64,000 nucleotides of DNA from Streptomyces gilvus (GCF_022513565.1 NZ_JAKWBE010000002.1:1-64000); one strand, 5' to 3'; numbered from the stretch's first letter, positions 25,236 through 35,800 are shown. The notes: generated by a model from the sequence alone, not told the origin. Numbers and translations are program-made.

Positions 25236-25670
25236 CTACTTGTACGTGGCGATCACACAGTGCCGTGCCACGTACACCCGCTTGCCGTTGGACGCGGCCA
25301 CCGGCAGCCAGTCGCGGTACTTCGGCGCCCCCGAGTAGCAGCGGTAGCTGCCCCCGTTGACGTAGTCACCGCAGTTCGTCTCCTGGTGCCAGCACCAGGC
25401 GCCCTTGGGCGCCTTGACCGACCCCACGGACCTGCTGGTGGTGGAAGCACCGGCCCGCAGCGTGACCTTGCCGGGGTTGCCTCCCCCGGTCCGCGGCACC
25501 GCGTACCAGGCGCCCCGCGCATGCACGGAACCCGTGCCGTGCCCGGCCGGGTCGGCGGACGCGCCCGGTGCCGAGGCCAGCAGCGCGGCGACCAGCCCAA
25601 GCCCCGCCAGGCCGCCCACGGCCGGCCCGCGCAGCCAGGACCGTTCCCCGAGCCGATTCCCTGCCCTCAT
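25236..25670 (-). CDS. Small secreted SH3-like protein
   Basis: Predicted secreted protein, 144 residues. ATG at 25670 follows AAGGGGG. The signal peptide (WLRGPAVGGLAGLGLVAALL... cleaved after GASA) leads to a mature part of about 100 residues with the SH3-like stretch VTLRAGASTTSRSVGSVKAPKGAWCWHQ and four cysteines (WCWHQETNCGDYV, YRCYSG, RHCVIATYK), probably forming two disulfides. Bacterial SH3-like domains often bind cell wall or mediate inhibition of a host enzyme, but the role here is unknown. It stands alone, with a 320-bp upstream interval lacking genes. Confidence 0.82.
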   Translation of the reverse strand: MRAGNRLGERSWLRGPAVGGLAGLGLVAALLASAPGASADPAGHGTGSVHARGAWYAVPRTGGGNPGKVTLRAGASTTSRSVGSVKAPKGAWCWHQETNCGDYVNGGSYRCYSGAPKYRDWLPVAASNGKRVYVARHCVIATYK

Positions 25671-25993
25671 GTTTCCCCCTTCGGTGGTTGGTTCCGGCCC
25701 GTGGTCGGCGGGCCGGGCGTGCGGACACCTCCGTGGCGGCTGACACCCCCGGATTCGCCCTGATGGCCGTACCGGGGCCGGGTCACCCGCCGCCCTGTGG
25801 TGCCGGAGCAAGAAGTTACGCACGGGCCCGCGCCGGGTCGTCACACGCCGGGTTGAACCCCGGCCCCGCCCACGGCGGTACGCCGAAGGTTCCTGCAACC
25901 CGCGCGGTACCGCGAAAGGTTGACGTCCGCTGCTCGCCGACGACCGAGGCCGTTACGCCGATCTCCCCTCACCCTCGCTACGCGCCGGCGACG
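25671..25993. other. Interval without a recognised gene
   Basis: No convincing coding frame is seen between the secreted-protein gene and the nucleotidyltransferase end. The stretch should hold the promoter of the secreted-protein gene. A run near 25800-25900 is Arg/Pro coding in every frame with no motif. Confidence 0.5.
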
Positions 25994-26695
25994 TCAGCCC
26001 GCGGGCGTGTTGTAGTTGACGATCCCCTCCACCATGAGAGCGACCGCGCCCGCCAACGGGTTCGTGCCCGTGCCCACGACGTCGGGCAGCTTGTGCGCCT
26101 CACTCTCGGTGACGGCCACCATGCCCCAGAACGCGTTGAAGCCCGAGGGATCGGCCGGCTTGTCGGTGGCCGCGCCCACGGTCAGCACGCCACCCGCCTC
26201 GGCCACCGCCAGCGCGCCCATCTGCCGCAGCGTGTCGTGATCCCGTTCCTCGGCGGCCACCACGCTCCAGCCCGCCACCTCCACCTGCCGCAAGGCGTCG
26301 AGGAGTCTGCCCGGTGTGTCGGACCCGGCGACAACGATGTCGGGCAGGACGAGGGCCACCGGCCCCCGGGTCATCGGCAGGGCGGAGCGGATCGCCCCCT
26401 CGAGACCGGTTCCGAACGACTCGTCCTGGTAGACGAAGACCATCTGGAAGGTGTCGGCATAGCGGGCGAGATAACTCACCGTCTCCAGCTTGTGCGTCGC
26501 GAACACGACGACCAGACGTACGTTGAGTCCGCTCTTGGCGAGTTCCACCACGGCTTCCAGGCTGCGGTCCAGCACGGTGACCCCGGGAGCCAGACAGTGC
26601 AGTTCCTTCGGATAGGGAGCCCCGAAACGCGTTCCGTGTCCGGCGCAGGGCAGGATGACCGAAACATCGGGTACGGATGTGGACGAACTCTGCAT
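25994..26695 (-). CDS. Sugar nucleotidyltransferase-like protein
   Basis: NTP-transferase fold protein, 233 residues from ATG 26695. The N-terminal VSVILPCAGHGTRFGAPYPKELHCLAPG matches the nucleotide loop (LxxGxGTR...PK) of RmlA/GalU-type enzymes, which form NDP-sugars from sugar phosphates. FVYQDESFGTGLEGAIRSALP and VALVLPDIVVAGSD carry the second substrate and metal Asp positions. The length is near that of the short nucleotidyltransferases. It is divergent from the glycosyltransferase gene across 256 bp, so donor sugar formation and transfer may be paired. The sugar is unknown. Confidence 0.85.
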   Translation of the reverse strand: MQSSSTSVPDVSVILPCAGHGTRFGAPYPKELHCLAPGVTVLDRSLEAVVELAKSGLNVRLVVVFATHKLETVSYLARYADTFQMVFVYQDESFGTGLEGAIRSALPMTRGPVALVLPDIVVAGSDTPGRLLDALRQVEVAGWSVVAAEERDHDTLRQMGALAVAEAGGVLTVGAATDKPADPSGFNAFWGMVAVTESEAHKLPDVVGTGTNPLAGAVALMVEGIVNYNTPAG

Positions 26696-26951
26696 CGCGC
26701 AGCACTCCGGTCGTGTGGACGATGGGTGACCTTGCACAACTCGCCGAGCACAGGCTGCCCAGGGCCGACCGACGCCGAACCTCCGGCATCACCTGCACCA
26801 GCACGCGACCGCAGTAACTGAGATGCCGGTTTCCGGTAACTCCCGAACATCCAACTGTGGTGCGGAATCGTCGAGTTGACCGCCAGGAGCGAGCGCGATG
26901 AGGTGAGGCGACCGCGACGATCGCGGAAGACCCGACGAAAGAGGACACTCC

Positions 26952-28157
26952 ATGCGGGTGCTGATGACCACGTACGGGACACGTGGCGATGTCGAACCGC
27001 TGCTGGCCCTCGCGGTGCGGTTACGGGCGTTGGGCGTGGCAGTGCGGATGTGCGCCCCGCCGGACGAGGAGTTCGCCCAGCGGCTGGCGGGCATCGGGGT
27101 GGAGTCCGTGCCGGTCGGGCCACCTGTCAGGGAGTTGATGCGCGGCAAGACCCTGCCCTCGGCCACGGATCTGGCCCGCTATCGGAACGAGTTGGTCGAG
27201 ACCCAGTTCGCCGCCTTCCCCGCCGCCTTCGACGGATGTGACGTGGTGGTGGCCGCAGGTCTGGGGCAGGTCGGCGCACGATCCGTGGCCGAGGCGGCCG
27301 GGATCCCCTACGTGTACGTGAGCTATGCGGCGGTCCACCTGCCCTCGCCCCACCACGCGCCGCCTCCGCGACCCGGCTGGCCGGAGCCCGAGGCCGCCGA
27401 CCACCGGGCCCTGTGGGAGGTGGACGCCCAGAACGTCAACGCGCAGTTCGGCGAGGCGCTCAACCGCCACCGGGCGGCGCTCGGTCTGCCGCCGGTGGAC
27501 AACGTACGCGATCACATCCTCACCGACCGTCCGTGGCTCGCGGCCGATCCGGTACTGGGGTTGTGGCCCGAGACTCCCGGCCTCGACGTCGTACAGACGG
27601 GCGCATGGACCCTCCCTGACGAACGTCCCCTGCCGGCGGACCTGGTGCGGTTTCTGGACGCGGGGAGTCCGCCGGTCTATGTGGGCTTCGGCAGCATGTC
27701 CCCGGCCGAGGGCATCGGCGGCATGGCCGTCGAGGCGATTCGCGCTCTGGGGTACCGCGTGCTGGTGTCCCGTGGCTGGGCGGGCCTGGATCTCGTCGAC
27801 GACGGGGACGACTGCTTCACCATCGGCGAGGTCAGCCATCAGAGTCTGTTCGGCAGGGTGGCCGCCGTGGTCCACCACGGGGGCGCGGGTACCACGCTGA
27901 CGGCGGCGCGGGCGGGGGCGCCGCAAGTGGTGATACCGCTGCAACTGTCGGACAACCCGTACTGGGCCGGCCGGGTGGCGGCACTGGACCTCGGTGCGGC
28001 CCTCGACGCGTCGGCCACGACCGTCGAATCGCTGGGCATCGCGCTCAAGAGCGCTCTGTCACCGGAGACCCGGGCGCGCGCGAAGTCCCTGGGAAGCCGG
28101 ATCCGCATCGACGGAGCGGAGGTGGCCGCACATCGGTTGGTCGACCGGTCGCGGTGA
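26952..28157 (+). CDS. GT1-family glycosyltransferase (GtfA/B, antibiotic type)
   Basis: GT-B fold glycosyltransferase that moves a sugar from an NDP donor to a small-molecule acceptor, 401 residues. The N-terminus MRVLMTTYGTRGDVEPLLAL is the acceptor-domain start of the GtfB/vancomycin family. The C-terminal donor motif is VYVGFGSM, then VVHHGGAGTTLTAARAGAPQVVIPLQLSDNPYWAGRV. Catalytic His is expected in the TRGDVEP region; here Thr-Arg replaces Gly-His, as in this subfamily. GAGGACA is a modest ribosome site. Codon 24 is TTA (27021-27023), so translation may depend on the bldA tRNA. It is upstream of the NRPS genes and may decorate their product or an unrelated compound. Confidence 0.9.
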   Translation: MRVLMTTYGTRGDVEPLLALAVRLRALGVAVRMCAPPDEEFAQRLAGIGVESVPVGPPVRELMRGKTLPSATDLARYRNELVETQFAAFPAAFDGCDVVVAAGLGQVGARSVAEAAGIPYVYVSYAAVHLPSPHHAPPPRPGWPEPEAADHRALWEVDAQNVNAQFGEALNRHRAALGLPPVDNVRDHILTDRPWLAADPVLGLWPETPGLDVVQTGAWTLPDERPLPADLVRFLDAGSPPVYVGFGSMSPAEGIGGMAVEAIRALGYRVLVSRGWAGLDLVDDGDDCFTIGEVSHQSLFGRVAAVVHHGGAGTTLTAARAGAPQVVIPLQLSDNPYWAGRVAALDLGAALDASATTVESLGIALKSALSPETRARAKSLGSRIRIDGAEVAAHRLVDRSR

Positions 28158-28232
28158 CCGACACCGGCATGCGGTGCGCGGTTGATCACTCCGAGCGCCG
28201 ACACCGCGCCGTCGATTGCTAGCGTTCGTGTC

Positions 28233-28622
28233 ATGGACGACGGTGTGTACGTAGGCAGTGCGGGCAAGGACGCGGCGATGGACCGGGGGTGGCTGCTCGG
28301 GCACTTCAAGGAGCAGGGCGACCCCCGGCACAGTGAGGCGGTCGAGGTGAAGTGGGGGGTCCATTCGCGCGGTGAGGAACGAGCGCGGTGGGTGGAGGGC
28401 GAGGTGCGGACAGCCCTGCTGGTCCTCATCAGCGGACGCTTTCGTCTGGAGTTCCCCGGCCGCAGCGTGGTGCTGGAGCAGCAGGGCGACTACGTCGTCT
28501 GGGGCCAGGGGGTCGACCACTCCTGGTTCGCCGAGGAGGACTCCGTGGTGATCACCGTGCGATGGCCTTCTGTGGCTGGATACGCCGTCCCCGACGGAAA
28601 GAGCGCGGAACGACCGATGTGA
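28233..28622 (+). CDS. Cupin-like small protein
   Basis: 129-residue protein from ATG 28233 with a likely cupin barrel: EVKWGVHSRGEERARWVEGE, then ALLVLISGRFRLEFPGRSVVLEQQGDYVVWGQGVDHSWFAEEDSVVITVRWPS. The second motif (G-D-Y-V-x-W-x-x-G-x-D-H) keeps the classic cupin spacing and ends in His, whereas the first motif has His-Ser-Arg with few metal ligands, so metal binding is doubtful. It reads toward the first NRPS, 207 bp away, and the NRPS has its own promoter. Such cupins can be ligand sensors or isomerases; no function is assigned. Confidence 0.75.
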   Translation: MDDGVYVGSAGKDAAMDRGWLLGHFKEQGDPRHSEAVEVKWGVHSRGEERARWVEGEVRTALLVLISGRFRLEFPGRSVVLEQQGDYVVWGQGVDHSWFAEEDSVVITVRWPSVAGYAVPDGKSAERPM

Positions 28623-28717
28623 ACCATTGGCCGCGTGTGGTCCGCTATCTCATGCAAGCCCCTTGATGTCGCGTGTCGAACGCAAACGGGATTCCAACGG
28701 TTGTTGATTGTGGCGTT

Positions 28718-28755
28718 GGTCACCGTTGACCGCTTAATCGGAGCCCATTTAGCAT
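28718..28755 (+). promoter_or_regulatory. Promoter and inverted repeat before the first NRPS
   Basis: TTGACC (28726-28731) and TAGCAT (28750-28755) are separated by 18 bp, a plausible sigma-70-type promoter 75 bp upstream of the NRPS start. The inverted repeat GGTCA-CCGT-TGACC (28718-28731) overlaps the -35 element, a position suited to a regulator. The region is clearly lower in GC than its surroundings. Confidence 0.55.
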
Positions 28756-28829
28756 CACGGAAATGCCCCCCTCGGCTGCGGCTGCAACGCCCGCATTTCT
28801 CTTCTCGCTCTTCTCGTGAAGGGTAATCC

Positions 28830-31800
28830 GTGAATTTACCCCGAATCGCAGTCAGTAACCATTCCGACGAAGAGACAGAATCCGCGCCGTTGTCGCTGGC
28901 GCAGGAGCGTCTGTGGGTCATGGCGCGCATGGACGGAGACGCCGGCGCCGCCTACAACGAGCCGATGCCCTTCGACATCCGGGGACCGCTCGACCGGGAC
29001 CTGCTCATCGAGGCGCTTCATCTGCTCGCGGCCCGGCACGAGGCCCTGCGCACCCGGCTGGTCCCCTCCGGGGGTTCGGCTCTCCAGGTCGTCGATCCGC
29101 CGGACACGGGGTTCCCGGTGACCTTCGAGGATCTGACCGAACTGCCCGACGCCGCCGAACGGTTGACGCGCATACGGCTGGAGGTGGAGGGCACCCCGTT
29201 CCGTCTGGGCGAGGAACCCATGGCGCGCGGCTGCCTGATCGCGCTCCAACCGGACCACCACGTCCTGATCCTGACGGCGCATCACATCATCTTCGACGGC
29301 TGGTCCCGGTCCCTCCTGCTCAGAGAGCTGGGCCTGGTGTACGACGCGCTTCAGCGGGGGCAGGCCGTCGCGCTGCCCGAACTGACCTGGCAGTACAGCG
29401 ACTACACGCGGTGGCAGTGGGAGTGGATGTCGGGAAACGAGCCTGCCCCGCATGCCGAGTACTGGACCACCGCCCTGGCTGACAGCCCGGCCGTGATCGC
29501 CCTTCCCACCGACCGGCCCCGCCCTCCCCAACAGGACTTCCGAGGCGCCCGGTTGGCCGTGACGGTCGACGAGGACCTGACCCGGGCCCTGCGTACGCTG
29601 TCCGCCGACAACGATGTCTCCCTGTACGCGACCGTCCTCACCGGCTGGTCCGTGCTGCTGTCCCTGCTCTCCGGGCAGGACGACATCGTGGTCGGCGCTC
29701 CCACGTCGAACCGGCGACGCGGGGACGTCGAGGGTCTGATCGGCTTCTTCGTCAACACCCTCGCCCTGCGCGCGGACCTCTCCGGCTCTCCCGCCGTCAA
29801 GGACGCCCTGAAGCGGGTGAACGAGCGGATCCGTGACGCCCTCCAGCACGTCGACCTCCCCTTCGAGCGCGTCGTCGAACTGGTCAACCCCCCGCGGAGC
29901 CCGGCCCACACGGCCCTGTTCCAGACGATGTTCGCCTGGGTTCCCTCCATGCGGCAGGAACTCGAACTTCCCGGGGTGGAGGTCGAGTTACGGGAAGACG
30001 CCGCCCACGTGCCCGCGAAGTTCGACATGGTCCTGGCCCTGGCCGACGAAGGCCGGCACCTCATCGGCGAGATCGACTACGCGGTGGCGCTCTTCGACCG
30101 GACGACGATCGAACGGTATGTACGGCAATTCCTGCGCGTGCTGCGGCTGATGACCGAGCGGCCCGATGCCGGGATCGCCGAGCTGACGCTGCTCGACGAG
30201 GACGAGCAGCGGGCACTCCTCGCCACCTTCAGCGCCGGGCCCGCCGTGACCGGGCCGGCCTGTGCGGGGGTGCTGGAGCGCTTCGCGGCGCAGGTCCGTG
30301 AACGCCCCGGGCAGTGCGCGGTGGTGGCCGGTGGCGTCACGCTCGACTACGCGACACTCGACCGCCGAGCCAACCGTCTCGCCCACGCCCTGATCGCCCG
30401 CGGTGCCGGGCCTGACCGTGTGGTGGGCCTGCACGCCGGACGCACCGCCGACCTCGTCGTCGGTGTGCTCGGGATCCTCAAGTCCGGAGCGGCTTACCTG
30501 CCCCTCGACCCCGGCCAGCCTCCGGAGCGGCTCAGGGCCATGGTCAGCGACGCGGCACCGGTCCTCGTGCTGACCGACGAGAAGAGCGCCGCGGACGACG
30601 GACAGTTCTGGGAGCGCCTGTCGACTATGGAGGCCGAGGGGGCCCACGACGACGCGCCGGCCGTCGGCACGGACGCGTCGCGGCTCGCCTACGTCATCTA
30701 CACCTCGGGATCGACCGGCCGGCCCAAGGGCGTGGCGGTGACGCACGGCAGCGTCGTCAATCTCTTCGACCACTGGCGCGAACTCATGGGGGACGCCCCC
30801 GGCGAGGCCTCGTCGGCCTGGTCCAGCATCGGCTTCGACGCGTCGGTGCACGAACTCCTCGTCCCGCTCACCACCGGCGCCGTCCTCCACCTGGTTCCCG
30901 ACGAACTGCGCGGGGACCCAGGGGCGTTGCTGGAGTGGATGCGCGAACGCAAGGTCACCCAGGCGTTCCTGCCCCCGTCCTACGTCCAGTGGATCGGCGA
31001 GGACCCGGCCGCGCGCCTCGCCGGATCGAGCCTGCGTCAGCTCCTCACCGGAGTGGAGTCCCTGCCGGAGAGCACCCTGCACCGCATGCGTGAGCTGCTG
31101 CCCGGCCTGCGCATCTGCTTCGGCTACGGTCCGACCGAGGCCACCCTCTACTCCACCGCCTACACCGACCCGCAGCCGTACGAGCGGGCGTGTCCCATCG
31201 GGCGGCCGCTGCGCGGCACCCGTCTGTACCTGCTCGACGACCGGATGCGCCCGGTACCCGTGGGAGTCACCGGAGAGATCCACCTCGGTGGAGCGAGTCT
31301 GGCCCGCGGCTATCTCAACCGCCCCGACCTCACCGACGAACTCTTCGTGCCCGACCCCTTCGTCCCCGGTGAACGCCTCTACCGCACCGGCGACTTGGCG
31401 CGCTGGCTGCCGGACGGCAACGCCGAGTACGTCGGCCGCCGGGACGACCAGCTCAAGCTGCGCGGCTTCCGTATCGAGCCGGGAGAGGTCGAAGCGGCGC
31501 TGCTGGCGGTCCCAGGAGTGCGGCAGGCCGTCGTGCTGGCCGACCGTGACACGCCGGGCGGTCCGCGCCTGGTTGCCGGCGTGGGATGTGACGCCGAGCG
31601 CACGCGGATGCCGTACGAGTGGCGTGCGGCCCTCAAGGATCGCCTGCCGGACTACATGATCCCCGCCGTGGTCGCCGAGTTCCCGCGCCTGCCGTTGAAC
31701 AGCAGCGGCAAGGTCGACCGGACGGCGGTGCTGCGCGCCGCTGCGGCGGCCCATGCCGGCCGGGTCAACACAGCCGCGCCCCGCGACCATGTCGAGATGT

Positions 31801-32813
31801 CCCTGCACCGGATCTGGCGGCGGGTCCTGTTGCACCCCGACATCGGTGTCGGTGACAACTTCTTCGAGCTGGGCGGCACTTCGATATCGGCGATCAAGAT
31901 GGCGTCCGCCGTCCAGGAAGAGCTCGGCGTCGCCCTGCCCGTCCGGTACGTCATGCTGCACCCGAGCATCGAGACGCTCGCCGAGCGCGTACGCGCCGAC
32001 GGCGCCGATGCCGCGCAGTCCGCGAAGCTCAGCAGCCTGGTCGAATTCCGCGCGGGCGGCGGCCGACAGCGCGTGGTGTGCGTGCACCCCGCAGGCGGCA
32101 CCGCCTTCTGTTACCTGCCCCTGTCCGCCGAACTCGCCGACGACATAGGCGTCGTGGGACTCCAGGCGCCCGGCGTCAACCCCGGCGAGTCCACCCTGCC
32201 CGGCGTCGAGGCCATGGCCGAGGAGTATCTGCGGCTGGTCGAACCCCGCACCGACGAGGCACTGGTGCTGTGCGGGCTCTCCTACGGCGGTCTGATCGCG
32301 TACGAGATGGGCCGCCGCCTGGTGACGGCCGGGCACGAGAAGGTGAGCGTGGTCCTCCTCGACACCCACGGTGCCCAGGACGACGAGCAGCGCGCCGCGA
32401 TCGCGCCGGTCGGCATGGCGGAGTTCCGGGAGAAGCTGGTGCGCTTCAACGGGATGTACCCAGGTATCGACGACGCCCAGGTGGCCCGGTACCTGAACGT
32501 CTACAACCACCATCGTGAGACGGGGCGCGACTACGTCGTACCCCAATCGCCCGCCCGTGTCGTCCTGTTGCAGGCGACGGCCGTGGAGGACGAGGAGGCG
32601 GACCCCGAGCAGGCCGCCGCCCGGCTACGCGCGTTCTGGCGGCAGCGCGTCACCGGCGAGTTCGTGGTCGAGCCGGTCGCCTGCGGTCACTGGGACATGT
32701 TGGAGAGCGACGAACTGCCCCGCGTCGCTGCCGTCCTCACCGCCGAACTGCACCGGCTGACCGCCACCCCCGGCCAACGCGCCCCTTCTGGCACGTCGGA
32801 GGATGCACGATGA
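28830..32813 (+). CDS. Nonribosomal peptide synthetase, C-A-T-TE
   Basis: Single-module NRPS, 1,327 residues, cytosolic. Condensation domain (about 25-450) has HHIIFDGW with both His (151, 152). Adenylation domain (about 480-975) has YVIYTSGSTGRPKG, YGPTEATLYS, YRTGDLARW and SGKVDR. Read by alignment to GrsA, the pocket is Asp-Ala-His-Phe-Leu-Gly-Gly-Leu-Tyr-Lys; no known specificity was matched. The carrier domain has GGTSISAIK (Ser1018) and the thioesterase GLSYGG (Ser1151). GTG start with AAGGG upstream. Codons 3 (28836) and 387 (29988) are TTA. Its stop overlaps the start of the hybrid gene in ATGA. A leading C domain means it receives or esterifies an upstream acyl chain. Confidence 0.95.
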   Translation: MNLPRIAVSNHSDEETESAPLSLAQERLWVMARMDGDAGAAYNEPMPFDIRGPLDRDLLIEALHLLAARHEALRTRLVPSGGSALQVVDPPDTGFPVTFEDLTELPDAAERLTRIRLEVEGTPFRLGEEPMARGCLIALQPDHHVLILTAHHIIFDGWSRSLLLRELGLVYDALQRGQAVALPELTWQYSDYTRWQWEWMSGNEPAPHAEYWTTALADSPAVIALPTDRPRPPQQDFRGARLAVTVDEDLTRALRTLSADNDVSLYATVLTGWSVLLSLLSGQDDIVVGAPTSNRRRGDVEGLIGFFVNTLALRADLSGSPAVKDALKRVNERIRDALQHVDLPFERVVELVNPPRSPAHTALFQTMFAWVPSMRQELELPGVEVELREDAAHVPAKFDMVLALADEGRHLIGEIDYAVALFDRTTIERYVRQFLRVLRLMTERPDAGIAELTLLDEDEQRALLATFSAGPAVTGPACAGVLERFAAQVRERPGQCAVVAGGVTLDYATLDRRANRLAHALIARGAGPDRVVGLHAGRTADLVVGVLGILKSGAAYLPLDPGQPPERLRAMVSDAAPVLVLTDEKSAADDGQFWERLSTMEAEGAHDDAPAVGTDASRLAYVIYTSGSTGRPKGVAVTHGSVVNLFDHWRELMGDAPGEASSAWSSIGFDASVHELLVPLTTGAVLHLVPDELRGDPGALLEWMRERKVTQAFLPPSYVQWIGEDPAARLAGSSLRQLLTGVESLPESTLHRMRELLPGLRICFGYGPTEATLYSTAYTDPQPYERACPIGRPLRGTRLYLLDDRMRPVPVGVTGEIHLGGASLARGYLNRPDLTDELFVPDPFVPGERLYRTGDLARWLPDGNAEYVGRRDDQLKLRGFRIEPGEVEAALLAVPGVRQAVVLADRDTPGGPRLVAGVGCDAERTRMPYEWRAALKDRLPDYMIPAVVAEFPRLPLNSSGKVDRTAVLRAAAAAHAGRVNTAAPRDHVEMSLHRIWRRVLLHPDIGVGDNFFELGGTSISAIKMASAVQEELGVALPVRYVMLHPSIETLAERVRADGADAAQSAKLSSLVEFRAGGGRQRVVCVHPAGGTAFCYLPLSAELADDIGVVGLQAPGVNPGESTLPGVEAMAEEYLRLVEPRTDEALVLCGLSYGGLIAYEMGRRLVTAGHEKVSVVLLDTHGAQDDEQRAAIAPVGMAEFREKLVRFNGMYPGIDDAQVARYLNVYNHHRETGRDYVVPQSPARVVLLQATAVEDEEADPEQAAARLRAFWRQRVTGEFVVEPVACGHWDMLESDELPRVAAVLTAELHRLTATPGQRAPSGTSEDAR

Positions 32814-35800
32814 AACCGCGCGTCGAAACTTCCTCCACTCACGTCTCCGAGGACCTGGGCGATCCGGTCGGCTTGGCGCTCGAGATTCACCGCCGGGCGC
32901 TTCGCACACCACATGCCGAGGCCGTCGTCGACGGTGAAGTCCGCCTCGACTACGCGGCGTTGAACGGGGCAGCCGCCATGGTCGCCCGGGAGCTGGGGCG
33001 TCGGGGCGTCACCGCGGGGCAGGCCGTGGCGGTGGCGCTGCCACGGTCGTGGCGGCTGGTCTGCGTGATGCTGGGCGTCCTGCGGCTGGGGGCGCAGGTC
33101 GTGCCCCTCGACACACAGAGCCCCGCCGACCGCCGCCGCTTAATCCTCCGGGACTCCGCCGCGGTCGCCCTGGTGCATGAAACGGCCGAGAGCTTCCCCG
33201 AGCTCCCGAGCGACGTCAAGGCGCTCGGCGCTGACACGCTTCTGCCCGAACTGCCGGACGCAGCCGCCTCCTTGGAGGCGCCGGCCGCTCCGGGCGAGGT
33301 GTCGTTCGTGTTCTACACCTCCGGAACGACCGGCCGCCCGAAGGGCGTCGAGGTCCGTGACACCGGGATCCGGCGCCTGGCCCGACCCGGCTACATCCGC
33401 GTCGAGCCCGGCCTGCGCTATGCCTGTATGGCCAATCCGGCGTTCGACGCGCTGAGTTTCGAAGTCTGGGTGCCCCTGCTGACCGGCGGCTGCTGTGTGA
33501 TCCTGCGCGACGCGGACGTGCAGACTCCCGAGCGGCTTGCCGCGGCGCTACGGCACAGGCGCGTGGACACCGTCTTCGTCACCACGGCCCTGTTCAACGC
33601 GATGGTCACGGCTGTGCCGGACTGCTTCGCCGCGGCCGGACAGGTCCTGGTGGGCGGAGAACAGCTCAACTCCCGGGTGATGCGCCGCTGGTACCAGGAC
33701 AACGCCGACAGTGGCACCCGCCTGTTCAACGTCTACGGACCGACGGAGTCCACCACCTTCGCCCTGTGCCATCCCATCCCCCGGGACTTCGAAGGGGACG
33801 TGGTGCCGATCGGCCGGCCCCTGCCGCAGACCGGTACGGTCACGGTCGTACCGGGCCAGGAGCGGATGGCCGCTCCGGGTGAGGTCGGCGAACTCCTGTT
33901 GAGCGGGGCCGGACTCGCCGTCGGATACCGCAACCTTCCCGAGGAGACCGAGCGGCGTTTCGTGCGCCTGCCGTGGCTCGACGGCGGCGAGGAGACGTAC
34001 TACCGCACCGGTGACCTCGTTCGGGCCGACGGCGAGGGCCTGGTGGCATACGTGGGCCGAACCGACCGGCAGGTCAAGGTCCGCGGTTTCAGGATCGAGC
34101 CCGGCGAGGTGGAACGGCGCGTCCTGACCCACCCGGCGGTGCAGCGGGCCCATGTGTGCACGCGCCCCGCGGGCCGGGAGGGGCCCAACGAACTCCTCGC
34201 GTTCGTCGTCCTCGGTCAGGAACTGTCCTACGAGGAGTTCGACACGCACCTGACGGCCCACCTGCCGGCCTACATGCGCCCCCACCGGATCCATCTAGTG
34301 GCCGACCTCCCGCTCAACGCCAACGGCAAGGTCGACCAGACCGCCCTGCTGGAGCAGGCCGCCCAGCCATGGCGGCCCACCGCGTCCGCCTCCGCCTCCG
34401 ACGCCCCGGCCACCACGGAAACGGAGCGCCACGTCCTCGAACTGGCCGAGGAGATACTCGGCACCCCCGGCCTCCGGCTCGGCGACCGGTGGATCGCCGT
34501 CGGCGGTGACTCGTTGAAGGCGCTGCGGTTCTGTTTCGCCGTACGGCAGCGCTGGGGCCGCGAACTGACCCAGGCGGCCGTCCTGCACGGCGACCTGGCC
34601 GCCATCGCCCGGTCGCTCGCCTCAGGCGGTCCCGCCGAGGAGAACGCCTTGCCGGCACCGGTGGTCTCCGGTGCCCGCTCGGCGCCCGCCACCAGCGAGC
34701 AGCAGCGGCTGTGGCTGATGCAGCGCCGCACCCCCAACTCCCGGGCGTACTCCGTCAACCAGGCCTTCCGCGTGGACGGACCCGTCGACACCACGGCTCT
34801 CCGGCGGGGGCTGCGCAGCCTGGTGGCACGGCACGCGGCGCTGCGGACGGGCTTCCGCCTCGGGCCGGAGGGGCTGGAGCAGACCGTCGGCGAACCGTAC
34901 GACCCCTGGCACGAGCCGGGCCCGCGCCAGGTCTGGGCGGAGGAGGAAGCGCACGCCTTCGCCGACACCTTCTTCGCCGAGCCCTTCGACCTCGCGGTCC
35001 CCCGCATGCTCCGGGCCTGCTGGCTGCCGCGTGACGGCGGCGGCACGCTCCTGCTGCACCTGCACCACATCGCCGTGGACGGCTGGTCGTTGAGCGTCCT
35101 GCTGCACGACCTGTCCGCCGACTACGCCGGAGACGACCGGCCCGATGCCCCCGCCGCCCCGACCCCGCTGGACTTCGCCGTCTGGCAGCGCGACCGGTTC
35201 ACGAGCACCACCTACCGGACACAGCAGGATGAACTCCTCGCTTTCTACCGGGGTTTGAAGGAGCCGCTGGAGCCGCTGCCCGTACGGGAGGCGAACACGG
35301 CACCGCGGGCACGCCTGCTGCACACCTCCCTCGACGTCGCCCGGCGGGCCCAAGTCGACCAAGTGTGCGCCGAGTTCGGGCTGACCCGGTTCCAGGTTCT
35401 GCTGAGCGTGTTCTCCTGGTCCCTGTACGGCGTGACCGGTCTGGTCCGCCCGCGCATCGCCGCCCCGGTCGCGGGCCGCCCGGTGCGCGAGTTCGAGAAC
35501 AGCGCGGGCATGCTGGCGAACACCGTGCTGCTGCCCCTGACGGTCGCGCCCGGCGAGGACCTGCGCTCACATCTCGCCCGTACCGGAAACGACACAGGGC
35601 AGGTACTGGGGCGTCAGGACGTGGCGCTCACCAACGTGCTGACCGGCTGGGAGGGCGCCGGCGACACCACACCGTTCGACTTCCTGTTCGTCCTGGAGAA
35701 CACCGACTTCGGGGCGCTGCGGCTGCCCGGCTGCGCCCAGCGCCCCCTGTGGTGGGCGGCACCGGAGGCCAAGTGCCCGCTGACGGTCTCCGTGGTCGAG

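Noticed and set aside
29988..32546. 852-residue minus-strand frame inside the NRPS gene
   Set aside because: Antisense of NRPS domains, no motif of its own, no ribosome site.
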